DNA from: Albidovulum sediminicola
GTDB taxonomy: Bacteria; Pseudomonadota; Alphaproteobacteria; Rhodobacterales; Rhodobacteraceae
NCBI RefSeq assembly: GCF_025751575.1
Contig: NZ_JAOWLA010000006.1
Span: 62,001-126,000, forward strand
Direction of reading: 5' to 3'
Length of the DNA stretch: 64,000 nucleotides
Shown in pieces: positions 56,948 through 64,000 of this stretch. A model generated the notes under the pieces. The model was not told where the DNA came from, made no database searches, and saw only the letters and a list, made by a program, of their open reading frames with translations. Each line of letters begins with the position of its first letter. Position 1 is the stretch's first letter. The position numbers and the translations under genes are program-made.

Positions 56948-57559
56948 ATGGTTTTGACGAGTGATCTGATGAAGCGCATTTCAGCGAAACCGCGCCCGGC
57001 CGTCTGTGTCCCGGCGCTTTTGCTTGGCCCCGCCGCGATCGGGGCTGCCAGCCTGACGACCAGGTTCTCCCCGGAGGGGCCCGCGGATTCCGCCTTGGCG
57101 TGGGGCCTTTACGTGGCACTTTTTGGTCTGGCCATGCAGGTGGCCTGTTCACTCCTTGCGGGGGCGGAACCCGTCCGGCCCGGCGATGACCGAGCGGTAC
57201 AGGTGCTTCTGACGCTCCGACGCAACCGGCTTTGCTGCGCGCTGGCCGCCGCGCTTGCCGGGTTGGGGCTGGGCGTGGCGGCGCTGGCCGTGGTCGCGGG
57301 CGCATTCCCCAGGCCCGGGACGCTCGCCGCCGGGTATGGGGCCATGCTGGCGCTGGGCTGGTTGATCCTGGGACACGCGGCCTCGGACCGGGCGGTGCAC
57401 CGGGCACTGGCCCGGCTTGAGGGTCGCGTGGATCAGCGGGGCAGGGCGGCGGCCTCGCGCGCGAGCGCCTCGATCGCGGGCCAGTCGCCCGCCGCCACGC
57501 GATCTTTCGGCACGACCCAGCTGCCCCCAACGCAGAGGACGTTGGGAAGCCTCAGGTAG
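56948..57559 (+). CDS. hypothetical four-helix membrane protein, 3' end antisense to eda
   Basis: A possible 203-residue membrane protein. Four hydrophobic segments are visible: VPALLLGPAAIGAASL (about 20-35), ALAWGLYVALFGLAMQVACSLL (about 50-71), RLCCALAAALAGLGLGVAALAVVAGAF (about 95-121) and AAGYGAMLALGWLILGHAA (about 127-145). The remainder, from about residue 160, is antisense to eda and is Arg/Ala/Pro-rich, more like shadow translation. ATG 56948 follows GGGGAAGTGG; another ATG is at 56969. Codon choice in the hydrophobic part looks coding. I do not recognise the family. An overrun past a lost stop is possible. Confidence 0.55.
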   Translation: MVLTSDLMKRISAKPRPAVCVPALLLGPAAIGAASLTTRFSPEGPADSALAWGLYVALFGLAMQVACSLLAGAEPVRPGDDRAVQVLLTLRRNRLCCALAAALAGLGLGVAALAVVAGAFPRPGTLAAGYGAMLALGWLILGHAASDRAVHRALARLEGRVDQRGRAAASRASASIAGQSPAATRSFGTTQLPPTQRTLGSLR

Positions 57560-58074
57560 TCCGGCGCGGTCTTCAGGCCGATGCCGCCGGTCGGGCAAAA
57601 ACGCACCTGCGGCAGCGGCGAGGCAAGCGAGCCAAGCGCCTTGGCGCCGCCGATCGCCTCGGCCGGGAAGAATTTCTGCACCGTGTAGCCGCGCTCCAGA
57701 AGCGCCATCACCTCGGACGCGGTGGCCGCGCCGGGCAGGAGCGGCAGGTCGTGTTCCGCGCAGGCGTCCAGAAGCCGGTCGGTCGCGCCGGGCGAGACGC
57801 CGAAGCGCGCGCCCGCCGCCTTGGCGGCCTTCACGTCATCGGGCGTCAGCAGCGTCCCGGCCCCCACGACCCCGCCCGGCACTTCGGCCATGGCGCGGAT
57901 TGCGTCGAGCGCGGCGGGGGTTCTGAGCGTGACCTCAAGCGCGGGAAGGCCGCCTGCGACCAGGGCGCGGGCCAGCCCGTCCGCCAGGCCCGCGTCCTCG
58001 ATGACCAGGACCGGGACCACCGGGGCCAGCGCGCAGATTTCGAGGGCGTGACGGCTTTGTTCGGCTGGGGTCAT
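57433..58074 (-). CDS. eda: 2-dehydro-3-deoxy-6-phosphogluconate aldolase (KDPG aldolase)
   Basis: A 213-residue class I aldolase splitting KDPG to pyruvate and glyceraldehyde-3-phosphate in the Entner-Doudoroff path. Motifs: PVLVIEDAGLADGLARALVAGGLPALEVTLRTPAALDAI near residue 20-58 (catalytic Glu and Arg region), VGAGTLL near 71, FGVSPGATDRLLDA near 93, and the Schiff-base Lys in VQKFFPAEAIGGAKALGSLASPLPQVRFCPTGGI near 132-166. edd lies upstream on the same strand, with 102 bases and one repeat copy between, so the pair probably responds to the same operator. Confidence 0.96.
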   Translation of the reverse strand: MTPAEQSRHALEICALAPVVPVLVIEDAGLADGLARALVAGGLPALEVTLRTPAALDAIRAMAEVPGGVVGAGTLLTPDDVKAAKAAGARFGVSPGATDRLLDACAEHDLPLLPGAATASEVMALLERGYTVQKFFPAEAIGGAKALGSLASPLPQVRFCPTGGIGLKTAPDYLRLPNVLCVGGSWVVPKDRVAAGDWPAIEALAREAAALPR

Positions 58075-58113
58075 GTCAGGGTCCTTTCGGCATTGCGCCC
58101 GGGATGGCCCGTG

Positions 58114-58149
58114 GAAGCCTCCGGCGGGAGTATTTGGAACAGAGTGAAA
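58114..58149 (+). repeat. interspersed 3'-end repeat, copy C
   Basis: GCCTCCGGCGGGAGTATTTG followed by gaacagagtgaaa. CTCC and GGAG pair around GGCG and are followed by TATTTG. It sits between edd and eda, directly after edd. It is the clearest copy in the window. Confidence 0.7.
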
Positions 58150-58176
58150 CCTTGGTGCAAGACCGTTTCGCGCCCC

Positions 58177-59982
58177 TCAGGTCACCAGCGCGCCGCCGGT
58201 TTCAGCGGGGCCCGCATGGGTGCGGAAGGCCTCGAAAAGCTCGCGTCCGATACCGTGGCGGTTTGCCGAAAGGTCGGCCATGACGGGCGCCCGGTCGTCG
58301 AAATCCGGTACCAGCGCCTGAAGCGTGCCCGCCACCGCATCGACGCGGACGAGGTCGCCTTCGCGCAGGCGCGCCAGTGGGCCGCCCACCGCGGCCTCCG
58401 GGCTGATGTGGATCGCGGCGGGAACCTTGCCCGAAGCGCCCGACATCCGCCCGTCCGTGACCAGCGCCACCTTCAGCCCCCGATCCTGGAGGACCGAAAG
58501 CGTGGGGGTCAGCGAATGCAGTTCCGGCATGCCATTGGCGCGCGGCCCCTGGAAGCGGACGACCACCACGCAATCGGAGGTGAACTCTCCCCGCTTGAAG
58601 GCCGCCTTGACCTCGTCCTGGCTGTGGAAGATGCGCGCCGCGGCCTCGATCACGTGGCGCTCCGGCGCGACGGCCGAGACCTTCATCACCCCGCGTCCAA
58701 GGTTGCCCGCGAGTTGCTTGAGCCCGCCGCTGGGTTGGAACGGATCGGTCGCGGGGCGCAGGATCTTGTCGTTGAGGCTTTCGCGCGGGCCCTCGGTCCA
58801 GGTCAGTGCGCCGTCGAGGATCTTCGGCTCCGCTGCGTAGCGCGCAAGTCCGGTGCCCGCGACGGTGCGGACATCCTCGTGCAAGAGGCCGGCGTCCAGA
58901 AGCTCCGCGATCATGAAGGCGATGCCGCCCGCCGCATGGAAATGGTTCACGTCGGCCATGCCGTTGGGGTAGACGCGGGCCATCAGCGGCACGGCCTCCG
59001 ACAGGGCGGCGAAGTCCTCGAGGTCGAGCAGGATGCCCGCGGCACGCGCCATGGCGGGCAGATGCAGGACCAGGTTCGTCGATCCGCCCGTCGCCATCAG
59101 GCCGACCATGCCGTTGACGAAGGCGCGCTCGTCCAGAACCTCGCCCGCCGGGGTGTAGTCGTTGCCAAGGGCGGTGATCGCGGCGGCACGCGCCACGGCG
59201 GCCTCGGTCAGGGCCTCGCGCAGGGGGGTGCCGGGATTGACAAAGGCGGCGCCCGGCAGGTGCAGGCCCATGAACTCCATCAGCATCTGGTTGGTGTTCG
59301 CGGTGCCGTAGAAGGTGCAGGTGCCCGGTCCGTGGTAGGAGGCCATCTCGGCCTCCATCAGCTTGTCGCGCCCGACCTCGCCGGTCGCGAACTGCTGCCG
59401 CACCTTCGACTTCTGGTCATTGGGCAGGCCCGAGGTCATGGGCCCCGAGGGCACGAAGATTGCCGGAACATGGCCGAAGGTCGCCGCGGCCATGATCAGC
59501 CCCGGCACGATCTTGTCGCAGATGCCAAGGTAAAGCGAGGCGTCGAAGCAGTTGTGGCTCATCGCGACACCGGCCGAAAGCGCGATCACGTCGCGTGAGA
59601 AGAGCGACAGCTCCATCCCCGGCTGGCCTTGCGTGACACCGTCGCACATCGCCGGCACGCCGCCCGCGACCTGGGCCGTGGCGCCCGCCCGGCGGGCGGC
59701 GGCGCGGATCTTCTCCGGATAATGCTCATAGGGCTGATGCGCCGAGAGCATGTCGTTGTAGGCCGTGACGATCCCGATGTTGGGCTGGCGCGCACCCGCC
59801 AACGCCCCCTTGTCCGCGCCCATGGCCGCATAGGCATGGGCCTGGTTCCCGCAGCTCAGATGGGCGCGGGCCGGTCCGTCCTCCGCCGCGCGGCGGATCC
59901 GCTCTAGATAAGCGCGGCGCGTCTCGGCAGAGCGGTCGCGGATACGGCCGGTGACATCGGCAATGGTCTGATGAAGCGGCAT
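58177..59982 (-). CDS. edd: 6-phosphogluconate dehydratase
   Basis: A 601-residue iron-sulfur dehydratase of the IlvD/Edd family that makes KDPG from 6-phosphogluconate. Cysteine-bearing motifs are [19 protein letters not shown] near residue 143-161 (Fe-S ligand cysteine) and [18 protein letters not shown] near 110-127. Also seen are [12 protein letters not shown] near 305 and [17 protein letters not shown] near 510-526. ATG at 59982 ([14 protein letters not shown]) is preceded by AAAGGGGGCGCC and is preferred over an in-frame upstream ATG. A 12-bp LacI-type palindrome lies 43 bases upstream. Confidence 0.97.
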   Translation of the reverse strand: MPLHQTIADVTGRIRDRSAETRRAYLERIRRAAEDGPARAHLSCGNQAHAYAAMGADKGALAGARQPNIGIVTAYNDMLSAHQPYEHYPEKIRAAARRAGATAQVAGGVPAMCDGVTQGQPGMELSLFSRDVIALSAGVAMSHNCFDASLYLGICDKIVPGLIMAAATFGHVPAIFVPSGPMTSGLPNDQKSKVRQQFATGEVGRDKLMEAEMASYHGPGTCTFYGTANTNQMLMEFMGLHLPGAAFVNPGTPLREALTEAAVARAAAITALGNDYTPAGEVLDERAFVNGMVGLMATGGSTNLVLHLPAMARAAGILLDLEDFAALSEAVPLMARVYPNGMADVNHFHAAGGIAFMIAELLDAGLLHEDVRTVAGTGLARYAAEPKILDGALTWTEGPRESLNDKILRPATDPFQPSGGLKQLAGNLGRGVMKVSAVAPERHVIEAAARIFHSQDEVKAAFKRGEFTSDCVVVVRFQGPRANGMPELHSLTPTLSVLQDRGLKVALVTDGRMSGASGKVPAAIHISPEAAVGGPLARLREGDLVRVDAVAGTLQALVPDFDDRAPVMADLSANRHGIGRELFEAFRTHAGPAETGGALVT

Positions 59983-60024
59983 GGGCGCCCCCTTTGGCAA
60001 GTCGCCGCGTCTGTAGCACATTAA

Positions 60025-60036
60025 GTTAGCGCTAAC
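60025..60036. promoter_or_regulatory. LacI-family-type operator upstream of edd
   Basis: GTTAGCGCTAAC is a perfect 12-bp palindrome with the central CG typical of LacI/GalR-family operators. It lies 43-54 bases upstream of the edd start, where it would overlap the promoter. A matching regulator gene is not in the window. Confidence 0.75.
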
Positions 60037-60155
60037 AACGCCAGAAGTGACGCTTGTTGCAGACGCATGGCGGGCATTCGGGTTTGGCGGTGGCGAAGCC
60101 CCAGAACGCGGCCTAAGTCACGCCGCAGCCACAATACCCGATACCGGAGCTTACC

Positions 60156-60326
60156 ATGTCCGACCCGATCCTTCGCAAAGAAATCTCCTCCCATGCCGCG
60201 ATCATCGCTCGCGCGCATCAGCTTCGTGCCGAAGCGGTGGGCGATATGACCGCCCGCGCCGTGCGTGCGGCTGCGCGCGCGTTTTCGCGCCTTCTCCTGC
60301 GCCGCGGCGCGCTCGTCGCCCGCTAA
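60156..60326 (+). CDS. 56-residue helical protein of unknown function
   Basis: A short protein starting MSDPILRKEISSHAAIIARAHQ and ending RRGALVAR. The pattern (AAIIARAHQLRAEAV, then AVRAAARAFSRLLLRR) suggests two amphipathic helices rich in Ala and Arg, one hydrophobic face each. GGAG lies seven bases before the ATG. Small Ala/Arg helical proteins like this are recurrent in Rhodobacteraceae (they resemble the RSP_7527-type families); I cannot assign a function. It lies between divergent edd and rlmI. Confidence 0.68.
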   Translation: MSDPILRKEISSHAAIIARAHQLRAEAVGDMTARAVRAAARAFSRLLLRRGALVAR

Positions 60327-60410
60327 AACCGGGGCAGGGCGCGGCAACGCACCCTTTCGCCCGGCTTGCGAAGCCTTTAAGGGAAGACAAACCACACCCG
60401 GATCCTTCCC

Positions 60411-61610
60411 ATGACCGACAGCCCGCTACCCATCGTCCGCCTGCGCCCCAAGGCCGAGGCCCGCGCAATTCGCCACGGCTTCCCTTGGGTCTATGCCGAT
60501 GAGCTTGTGACGGACCGGCGGACCTCCAAGCTGGCGCCGGGTGCCCTCGCGGTGCTTGAGGATGCGGAGCGGCGGCCGCTTGGCCTTGTCACCGTCAACG
60601 TCCAGTCCAAGATCATCGCGCGGATGATGGACCGCGACCCGGGGGCGGTGATCGACCGCCCCTGGCTGGCGGCCCGCATCGCGCGTGCGGCCGCGCTGCG
60701 CGACCGGCTTTATGACGCGCCCTTCTACCGCCTCATCCATGCCGAATCCGATGGGCTTCCCGGCGTGGTGATCGACCGCTTCGGCGATGCCGCGGTGATC
60801 CAGCCCAACGCCGCCTGGGCCGAAACGCTGATCGAGGAGATTGCCGCCGCGCTGGCCGAGGTCACGGGCGTCACCCGGATCATCAAGAACGGCACCGGCA
60901 GGTCGCGCGGTCTGGAGGGGCTGGCCGAGGAAACCACGATCTTGTCCGGCGTGATCGAGGCCCCGATCCCCGTGCCGATGAACGGCGCGACCTATATGGC
61001 CGACCTGCTGGGCGGGCAAAAGACCGGCCTGTTCTATGATCAGCGCCCGAACCACGCCTTCGCGCAGCGCCTGGCGAAGGCCGCCCGCGTGCTCGACGTA
61101 TTTGCCCATGTCGGGGGCTTCTCGCTCGCGGCGCTGGCGGGCGGGGCCGAGTGCGCGCTCGCCGTGGATTCCTCGGCGACCGCACTCGCACTGGCCGAAC
61201 GTGGGGCCGAGGCCGCGGGGGCGGGCGCACGCTTCGCAACCCGCCAGGGCGACGCCTTCGCGGTGATGGAGGCGCTGGCCGCCGAGGGCGAGACCTTCGA
61301 CCTCGTGGTCTGCGATCCGCCGGCCTTCGCGCCCTCCAAACCCGCGCTGGAGGCGGGCCTGCGTGCCTATGAGCGCGTCGCGCGCCTGGCGGCGCCCCTG
61401 GTCGCGCCGGGGGGCTTCCTGGGCCTTTGCTCCTGCTCGCATGCCGCCGACCTCACGCAGTTCCGCAATGCCTCGGCGCGCGGGATCGGGCGTGGCGGGC
61501 GGCGCGGTCAGCTCCTCCACACCGGCTATGCCGGCCCCGATCACCCGATGCTGCCGCAACTGGCGGAATCGGGCTATCTCAAGGCGCTGTTCTTCCGGCT
61601 GGACGGATGA
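60411..61610 (+). CDS. rlmI: RlmI-like 23S rRNA (cytosine) methyltransferase
   Basis: A 399-residue SAM-dependent methyltransferase with an N-terminal PUA domain (about residues 5-85: VRLRPKAEARAIRHGFPWVYADELV) and a Rossmann methyltransferase domain. The latter has GQKTGLFYDQRPNHAFAQRL near residue 201, DVFAHVGGFSLAALAGGAE near 224 (SAM motif I) and LVVCDPPAFAPSKPALEAG near 301, which contains the DPPxF signature. RlmI modifies C1962 of 23S rRNA in E. coli. Start MTDSPLPIVRLRPKAEARAIRHG at 60411 is typical. Its stop overlaps the PIN gene start by four bases. Confidence 0.92.
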   Translation: MTDSPLPIVRLRPKAEARAIRHGFPWVYADELVTDRRTSKLAPGALAVLEDAERRPLGLVTVNVQSKIIARMMDRDPGAVIDRPWLAARIARAAALRDRLYDAPFYRLIHAESDGLPGVVIDRFGDAAVIQPNAAWAETLIEEIAAALAEVTGVTRIIKNGTGRSRGLEGLAEETTILSGVIEAPIPVPMNGATYMADLLGGQKTGLFYDQRPNHAFAQRLAKAARVLDVFAHVGGFSLAALAGGAECALAVDSSATALALAERGAEAAGAGARFATRQGDAFAVMEALAAEGETFDLVVCDPPAFAPSKPALEAGLRAYERVARLAAPLVAPGGFLGLCSCSHAADLTQFRNASARGIGRGGRRGQLLHTGYAGPDHPMLPQLAESGYLKALFFRLDG

Positions 61611-62155
61611 AGGCACTGCTCGACGCCTGCGTCCTTTATCCGACGGTCCTCCGCGAAATCCTGACCGGCGTGGCGCAGGCGGGCCTCTACACTCCCCTCT
61701 GGTCCGACCGCATCCTTGAGGAATGGGCCCGCGCCACCCGCAAGCTCGGCCCCGGCGCGGAAGAGATCGCGCGGGGCGAAATCGTGCGGCTGCGCGCAGA
61801 CTTCCCCAAGGCAACGGTGGCCGAACGCCCCGGCCTTGCGGCGCGGCTGCACCTGCCCGATGTCGACGACATCCATGTACTCGCCGCCGCCATCGCCGGG
61901 GGCGCGGATGTGATCGTGACCTTCAACGCCGCCGACTTCCCCCGACAGGCGCTGGCAGAGGAAGGCATCGCGCGCCTCGATCCCGACCGTTTCCTTCTCG
62001 ACCTCTGGCTGGGCGCACCGGACCCGGTCGCCGCTGCCGTCGAACGGGTCCGCGCCCGCGCCGAGGATCTGTCGGGCGAGCCGCAGCCCCTGCGCGCCCT
62101 TCTCAAGCGCGCGAAAATCCCGCGCCTTGGCAAGGCGTTGACGCCCCCCAACTGA
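61607..62155 (+). CDS. PIN-domain protein (RSP_2648 type) without antitoxin
   Basis: A 182-residue PIN domain. Acidic residues that would form the metal site are seen in LLDACVLYPT near 4-13, DRILEEWARAT near 36-46, DVDDIHVLAAAIAGGADVIVTFNAADFP near 86-113. The rest is Arg/Pro-rich. PIN domains are usually ribonucleases, and many are toxins, but no antitoxin gene is adjacent. Instead it is coupled (ATGA) to rlmI, an rRNA methylase, which suggests an RNA-related or ribosome-related activity. The assignment to the RSP_2648 subgroup is by pattern memory. Confidence 0.8.
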   Translation: MKALLDACVLYPTVLREILTGVAQAGLYTPLWSDRILEEWARATRKLGPGAEEIARGEIVRLRADFPKATVAERPGLAARLHLPDVDDIHVLAAAIAGGADVIVTFNAADFPRQALAEEGIARLDPDRFLLDLWLGAPDPVAAAVERVRARAEDLSGEPQPLRALLKRAKIPRLGKALTPPN

Positions 62156-62164
62156 CCCTCGCTT

Positions 62165-62201
62165 TCATTCTGGCGCCAAATACTCCCGCCGGAGGCTCCC
62201 G
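62165..62201 (-). repeat. interspersed 3'-end repeat, copy D
   Basis: On minus it reads GCCTCCGGCGGGAGTATTTG then gcgccagaatga, identical to copy C over its core 20 bases. It is between the convergent PIN and M48 genes, a place where transcripts end on both strands. Confidence 0.7.
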
Positions 62202-62210
62202 CAGCCTGCC

Positions 62211-62915
62211 TCAGGCGCGCGAAATGGGGGCTGCCAAGCCCCAGCGACGCTCGTTCGCCTCGATCGCGCCGATGCGCGCATCGGTGTCGGGGTGGCTCGC
62301 CAGCCAGACCGGCGGGCGCCGCCCCTCGGTCCCCGTCAGTCGCCCGAGCTTGGCGAAAAGCGATTTCTGCGGCCCGGTCCCGATCCCCGCCTTGATGAGC
62401 AGCGCGGAGGCCCATTCGTCGGCCTCGAACTCGTCCTGACGGCTCAGACGCGCGGCGAGCAGCCCGGTGAGGAAGTTCGCGACATAGAAGCCGACGCCCG
62501 GCAGGATCCGGCCAAGGACCGCGACCAGAACCACCCGGATCGCGTTCTGACCCGAAAAGTCGATCATCCGGCGGCGTGCGTGGCCAAGCGCCACATGTCC
62601 CAGCTCATGCGCGATCACGCTGGCCATCTCTTCGCCCGTCACCTCCCCGGCGTTGAATTTCTTCACGAACCCGCGGGTGAGGAAGATCCGCCCGTCGGGG
62701 GCAGCAAGGCCGTTGACCGGCTCGATCTCATAGACGCGGACGGGCACTTGGGCCACGCCCAGCGGCTCGGCAAGCCGGTCGACCACCCGCAAGAGCGCCG
62801 GGTCGTCCAGCGGGCGCGACCGCGCGTCCAACTCCCTGCGCGTGCGCCAGGCGGAGAAGTGATAGAGCACCAGCCCGTAAAGGACCGCCAGCAGGATGGG
62901 GACAAGCTTCAGCAT
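62211..62915 (-). CDS. M48-family zinc metalloprotease
   Basis: A 234-residue protease with an N-terminal hydrophobic segment (LVPILLAVLYGLVLYHFSAW, residues 3-22). The zinc motif is ASVIAHELGHVALGHARRR (HExxH near residue 107-111). A third zinc ligand is probably the Glu in DEFEADEWASALLIKAG near 180. A hydrophobic segment VVLVAVLGRILPGVGFYVANFLTGLLAARL lies between. It is a membrane-associated, HtpX-like but shorter enzyme, perhaps for membrane-protein quality control. The target is unknown. Confidence 0.9.
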   Translation of the reverse strand: MLKLVPILLAVLYGLVLYHFSAWRTRRELDARSRPLDDPALLRVVDRLAEPLGVAQVPVRVYEIEPVNGLAAPDGRIFLTRGFVKKFNAGEVTGEEMASVIAHELGHVALGHARRRMIDFSGQNAIRVVLVAVLGRILPGVGFYVANFLTGLLAARLSRQDEFEADEWASALLIKAGIGTGPQKSLFAKLGRLTGTEGRRPPVWLASHPDTDARIGAIEANERRWGLAAPISRA

Positions 62916-62951
62916 GGCTGCAATATGGGGGCGGGCGCGCAGAAACGGAAG

Positions 62952-63545
62952 TCAGCCGCGATGCCGCAGGGCCGCGCGCAGCCAAAGCCCCGCCAGTACC
63001 ATCGCCGCGACCCCGCCCACGAGGCCGAGGGCGGAGCCGATCAGATCCTCTGCCGCAGTCAGATTGCCGACGAAGACATGGCCCATGCCGGTGTAAAGGC
63101 CGACCCAGACCAGCTCGCCCGCAATGCCGGCCGTGGTGAAGCGGGCCCAGCCATGCCCCATCGCCCCGGCGGCCAGGTTGACCCAAGGCCCCGCAGGGCT
63201 GACCAGCCAGCGCGAAAAGAACACCGCTGGCAGGCCGCCCCGGGTCAGCAGTTCGCGGCCCCGTGCCACCATCGCCGCACGACGGCGCCCGCGTTCCAGC
63301 CGCGCCACAAAGCGGGCGCCGCCGAAGCGGCCAAGCGCAAAGCCGGTCTGATCGCCCGCCACCGCGCCCAGAAGCGCCGCCGCCATCGCCTGCCAGAGCG
63401 TGAAGTCACCAGTGGCGGCAAATCCGCCGCCCGCCAGCATCAGGAGCGAGGCCGGGGCCGGAACCGCCAGGCAGGACAGAAAGGTGCCGACCGCCAGCAG
63501 CCACAGCCCGTAGTCGGGCAGGAGCGAAAGAAGCCAGTCGCTCAT
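62952..63545 (-). CDS. DedA-family membrane protein
   Basis: A 197-residue DedA/SNARE-associated family protein with about five helices. Family segments are LLLLAVGTFLSCLAVPAPASLLMLAGG-like region near residue 14-40, AALLGAVAGDQTGFALGRFGGARFVARL near 57-84 and the Arg-containing FFSRWLVSPAGPWVNLAAGA near 108-127. DedA proteins flip or maintain lipids (undecaprenyl-phosphate or phospholipids) or support proton-dependent drug resistance; which applies here cannot be said. Its start overlaps the next gene's stop by four bases. Confidence 0.88.
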   Translation of the reverse strand: MSDWLLSLLPDYGLWLLAVGTFLSCLAVPAPASLLMLAGGGFAATGDFTLWQAMAAALLGAVAGDQTGFALGRFGGARFVARLERGRRRAAMVARGRELLTRGGLPAVFFSRWLVSPAGPWVNLAAGAMGHGWARFTTAGIAGELVWVGLYTGMGHVFVGNLTAAEDLIGSALGLVGGVAAMVLAGLWLRAALRHRG

Positions 63546-63883
63546 TCACCGGTCCGCGTGGCGAGATAGGCCGCGAGATCGGCCAGAAGCGTCTCAAGCG
63601 GGATGCCGCGCGCCCGGGCGATGTCATCGAGCGTCATCCGCGCGTCGCCGCCGGGCGCGAGATCGAGGTGCCGCGCCAGGTCCTCCTGCGGGACATGCCA
63701 GCTGCGAGCGATGTAGCGCGGTGTCATCCAGCCGTCGGGTTCCTGCTGGCGATGCGCGGGGTCCGCCCAGTAAAGCGAGAAGACCGCCAGCCGGACCGCG
63801 AAAAGAACCGCCACCACCGCGCCACCGACAAAGACCAGAAGCGCCAGGCGGTGTTCGCGCCAGAGATGGGCAAGCGCCCTCAT
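63542..63883 (-). CDS. hypothetical protein with one helix and a soluble C-terminal domain
   Basis: A 113-residue protein: one transmembrane helix near residues 14-35 (LALLVFVGGAVVAVLFAVRLAVF), a W-rich linker WADPAHRQQEPDGWMTPRYIARSW, and a C-terminal domain beginning WHVPQEDLARHLDLAPGG with a LETLLADLAAYLATRTGE end that looks like a small helical (SAM-like or degenerate helix-turn-helix) fold. I do not recognise the family. It is coupled by ATGA overlaps both to the DedA gene downstream and to the truncated gene upstream, so the three are probably one operon. Confidence 0.72.
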   Translation of the reverse strand: MRALAHLWREHRLALLVFVGGAVVAVLFAVRLAVFSLYWADPAHRQQEPDGWMTPRYIARSWHVPQEDLARHLDLAPGGDARMTLDDIARARGIPLETLLADLAAYLATRTGE

Positions 63884-64000
63884 GTCAGCGCCTTCATCGC
63901 CCGCCCGATCCCGTCGAGCGTGAGCGGGAACATCGCGCCCTCGAAAATGCGGGTGATCATGCCAACCGATTGCGTGTGCGGCCAGTAACGCTCCGGCAGC
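63880..64000 (-). CDS. C-terminal fragment of a protein cut by the window edge
   Basis: The frame ending in TGA at 63882-63880 gives the last 39 residues, beginning LPERYWPHTQSVGMI and ending GIGRAMKALT. The stop overlaps the next ATG by four bases, which supports it being a real gene. The fragment is too short for me to assign a family. Confidence 0.65.
   Translation of the reverse strand, partial: LPERYWPHTQSVGMITRIFEGAMFPLTLDGIGRAMKALT

Noticed and set aside
61607-62155. Toxin-antitoxin module
   Set aside because: No small antitoxin-like gene on either side; the overlapping partner is a methyltransferase.

Overview
This window is high-GC chromosomal DNA from an alphaproteobacterium, almost certainly a member of the Rhodobacterales (Rhodobacter/Roseobacter group). 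The evidence is gene content and order: a split trp set with ppiD-trpE and trpG-trpD-trpC-moaC-moeA-lexA, a ccmF-ccmH pair, a class II (B12-dependent) ribonucleotide reductase, a TakP-like TRAP binding protein, an Entner-Doudoroff edd-eda pair, and a GTTC-N7-GTTC SOS box at lexA. I see no prophage, transposase, CRISPR array, rRNA or plasmid functions. It reads as ordinary core chromosome with closely packed genes, many joined by 4-nt ATGA overlaps.

Layout. 1-5.6 kb: truncated RarD-type permease, fatty acid desaturase, cupin, SDR, enolase, DMT permease and a Fur-family regulator. 5.7-11.1 kb: EEP-family phosphodiesterase, DUF2238-type membrane protein, SelO, GNAT, nucleoside hydrolase and an iron-type periplasmic binding protein. 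11.3-17.7 kb, all on plus: ccmF, ccmH, an enoyl-CoA hydratase-family protein, an EF-G-like protein with a degenerate G domain, and a NAD(P)-binding dehydrogenase. 17.7-23.4 kb: gltA, gltX, comEC, lexA. 23.5-33.5 kb: molybdopterin and tryptophan genes with ung inserted, an anchored YibQ-type deacetylase, trpE and ppiD. 33.5-38.7 kb: aminotransferase, DUF2127, xanthine phosphoribosyltransferase, fabI, pdxH, a two-domain cold-shock protein, DUF192 and tRNA-Pro(UGG). 38.7-43.9 kb: nrdJ with a probable tandem NrdR operator, then two small EF-hand proteins. 44-47.6 kb: ilvB-ilvH behind a transcription attenuator, and a Ca/Na antiporter. 47.8-51.3 kb: a TRAP transporter divided between strands. 51.5-57.5 kb: bpt, DUF2852, YbaK, glnE and two unknowns. 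57.4-60 kb: eda and edd with a LacI-type operator. 60.1-64 kb: a 56-aa protein, RlmI, a PIN protein, an M48 protease, a DedA protein, and two further minus-strand genes, the last cut by the window edge.

The most interesting signals are regulatory. The ilvB leader has a promoter, a 15-codon leader peptide with a run of Ile-Leu-Val-Leu-Val, a candidate antiterminator and an intrinsic terminator. Two palindromes exactly 31 bp apart lie upstream of nrdJ. A 12-bp palindrome lies upstream of edd. A short hairpin-like repeat family (four copies) sits at gene 3' ends. Among proteins, the EF-G paralogue that lacks switch I and the DTPGH histidine is the best candidate for unexplained biology. I found no convincing wholly new multi-gene system.
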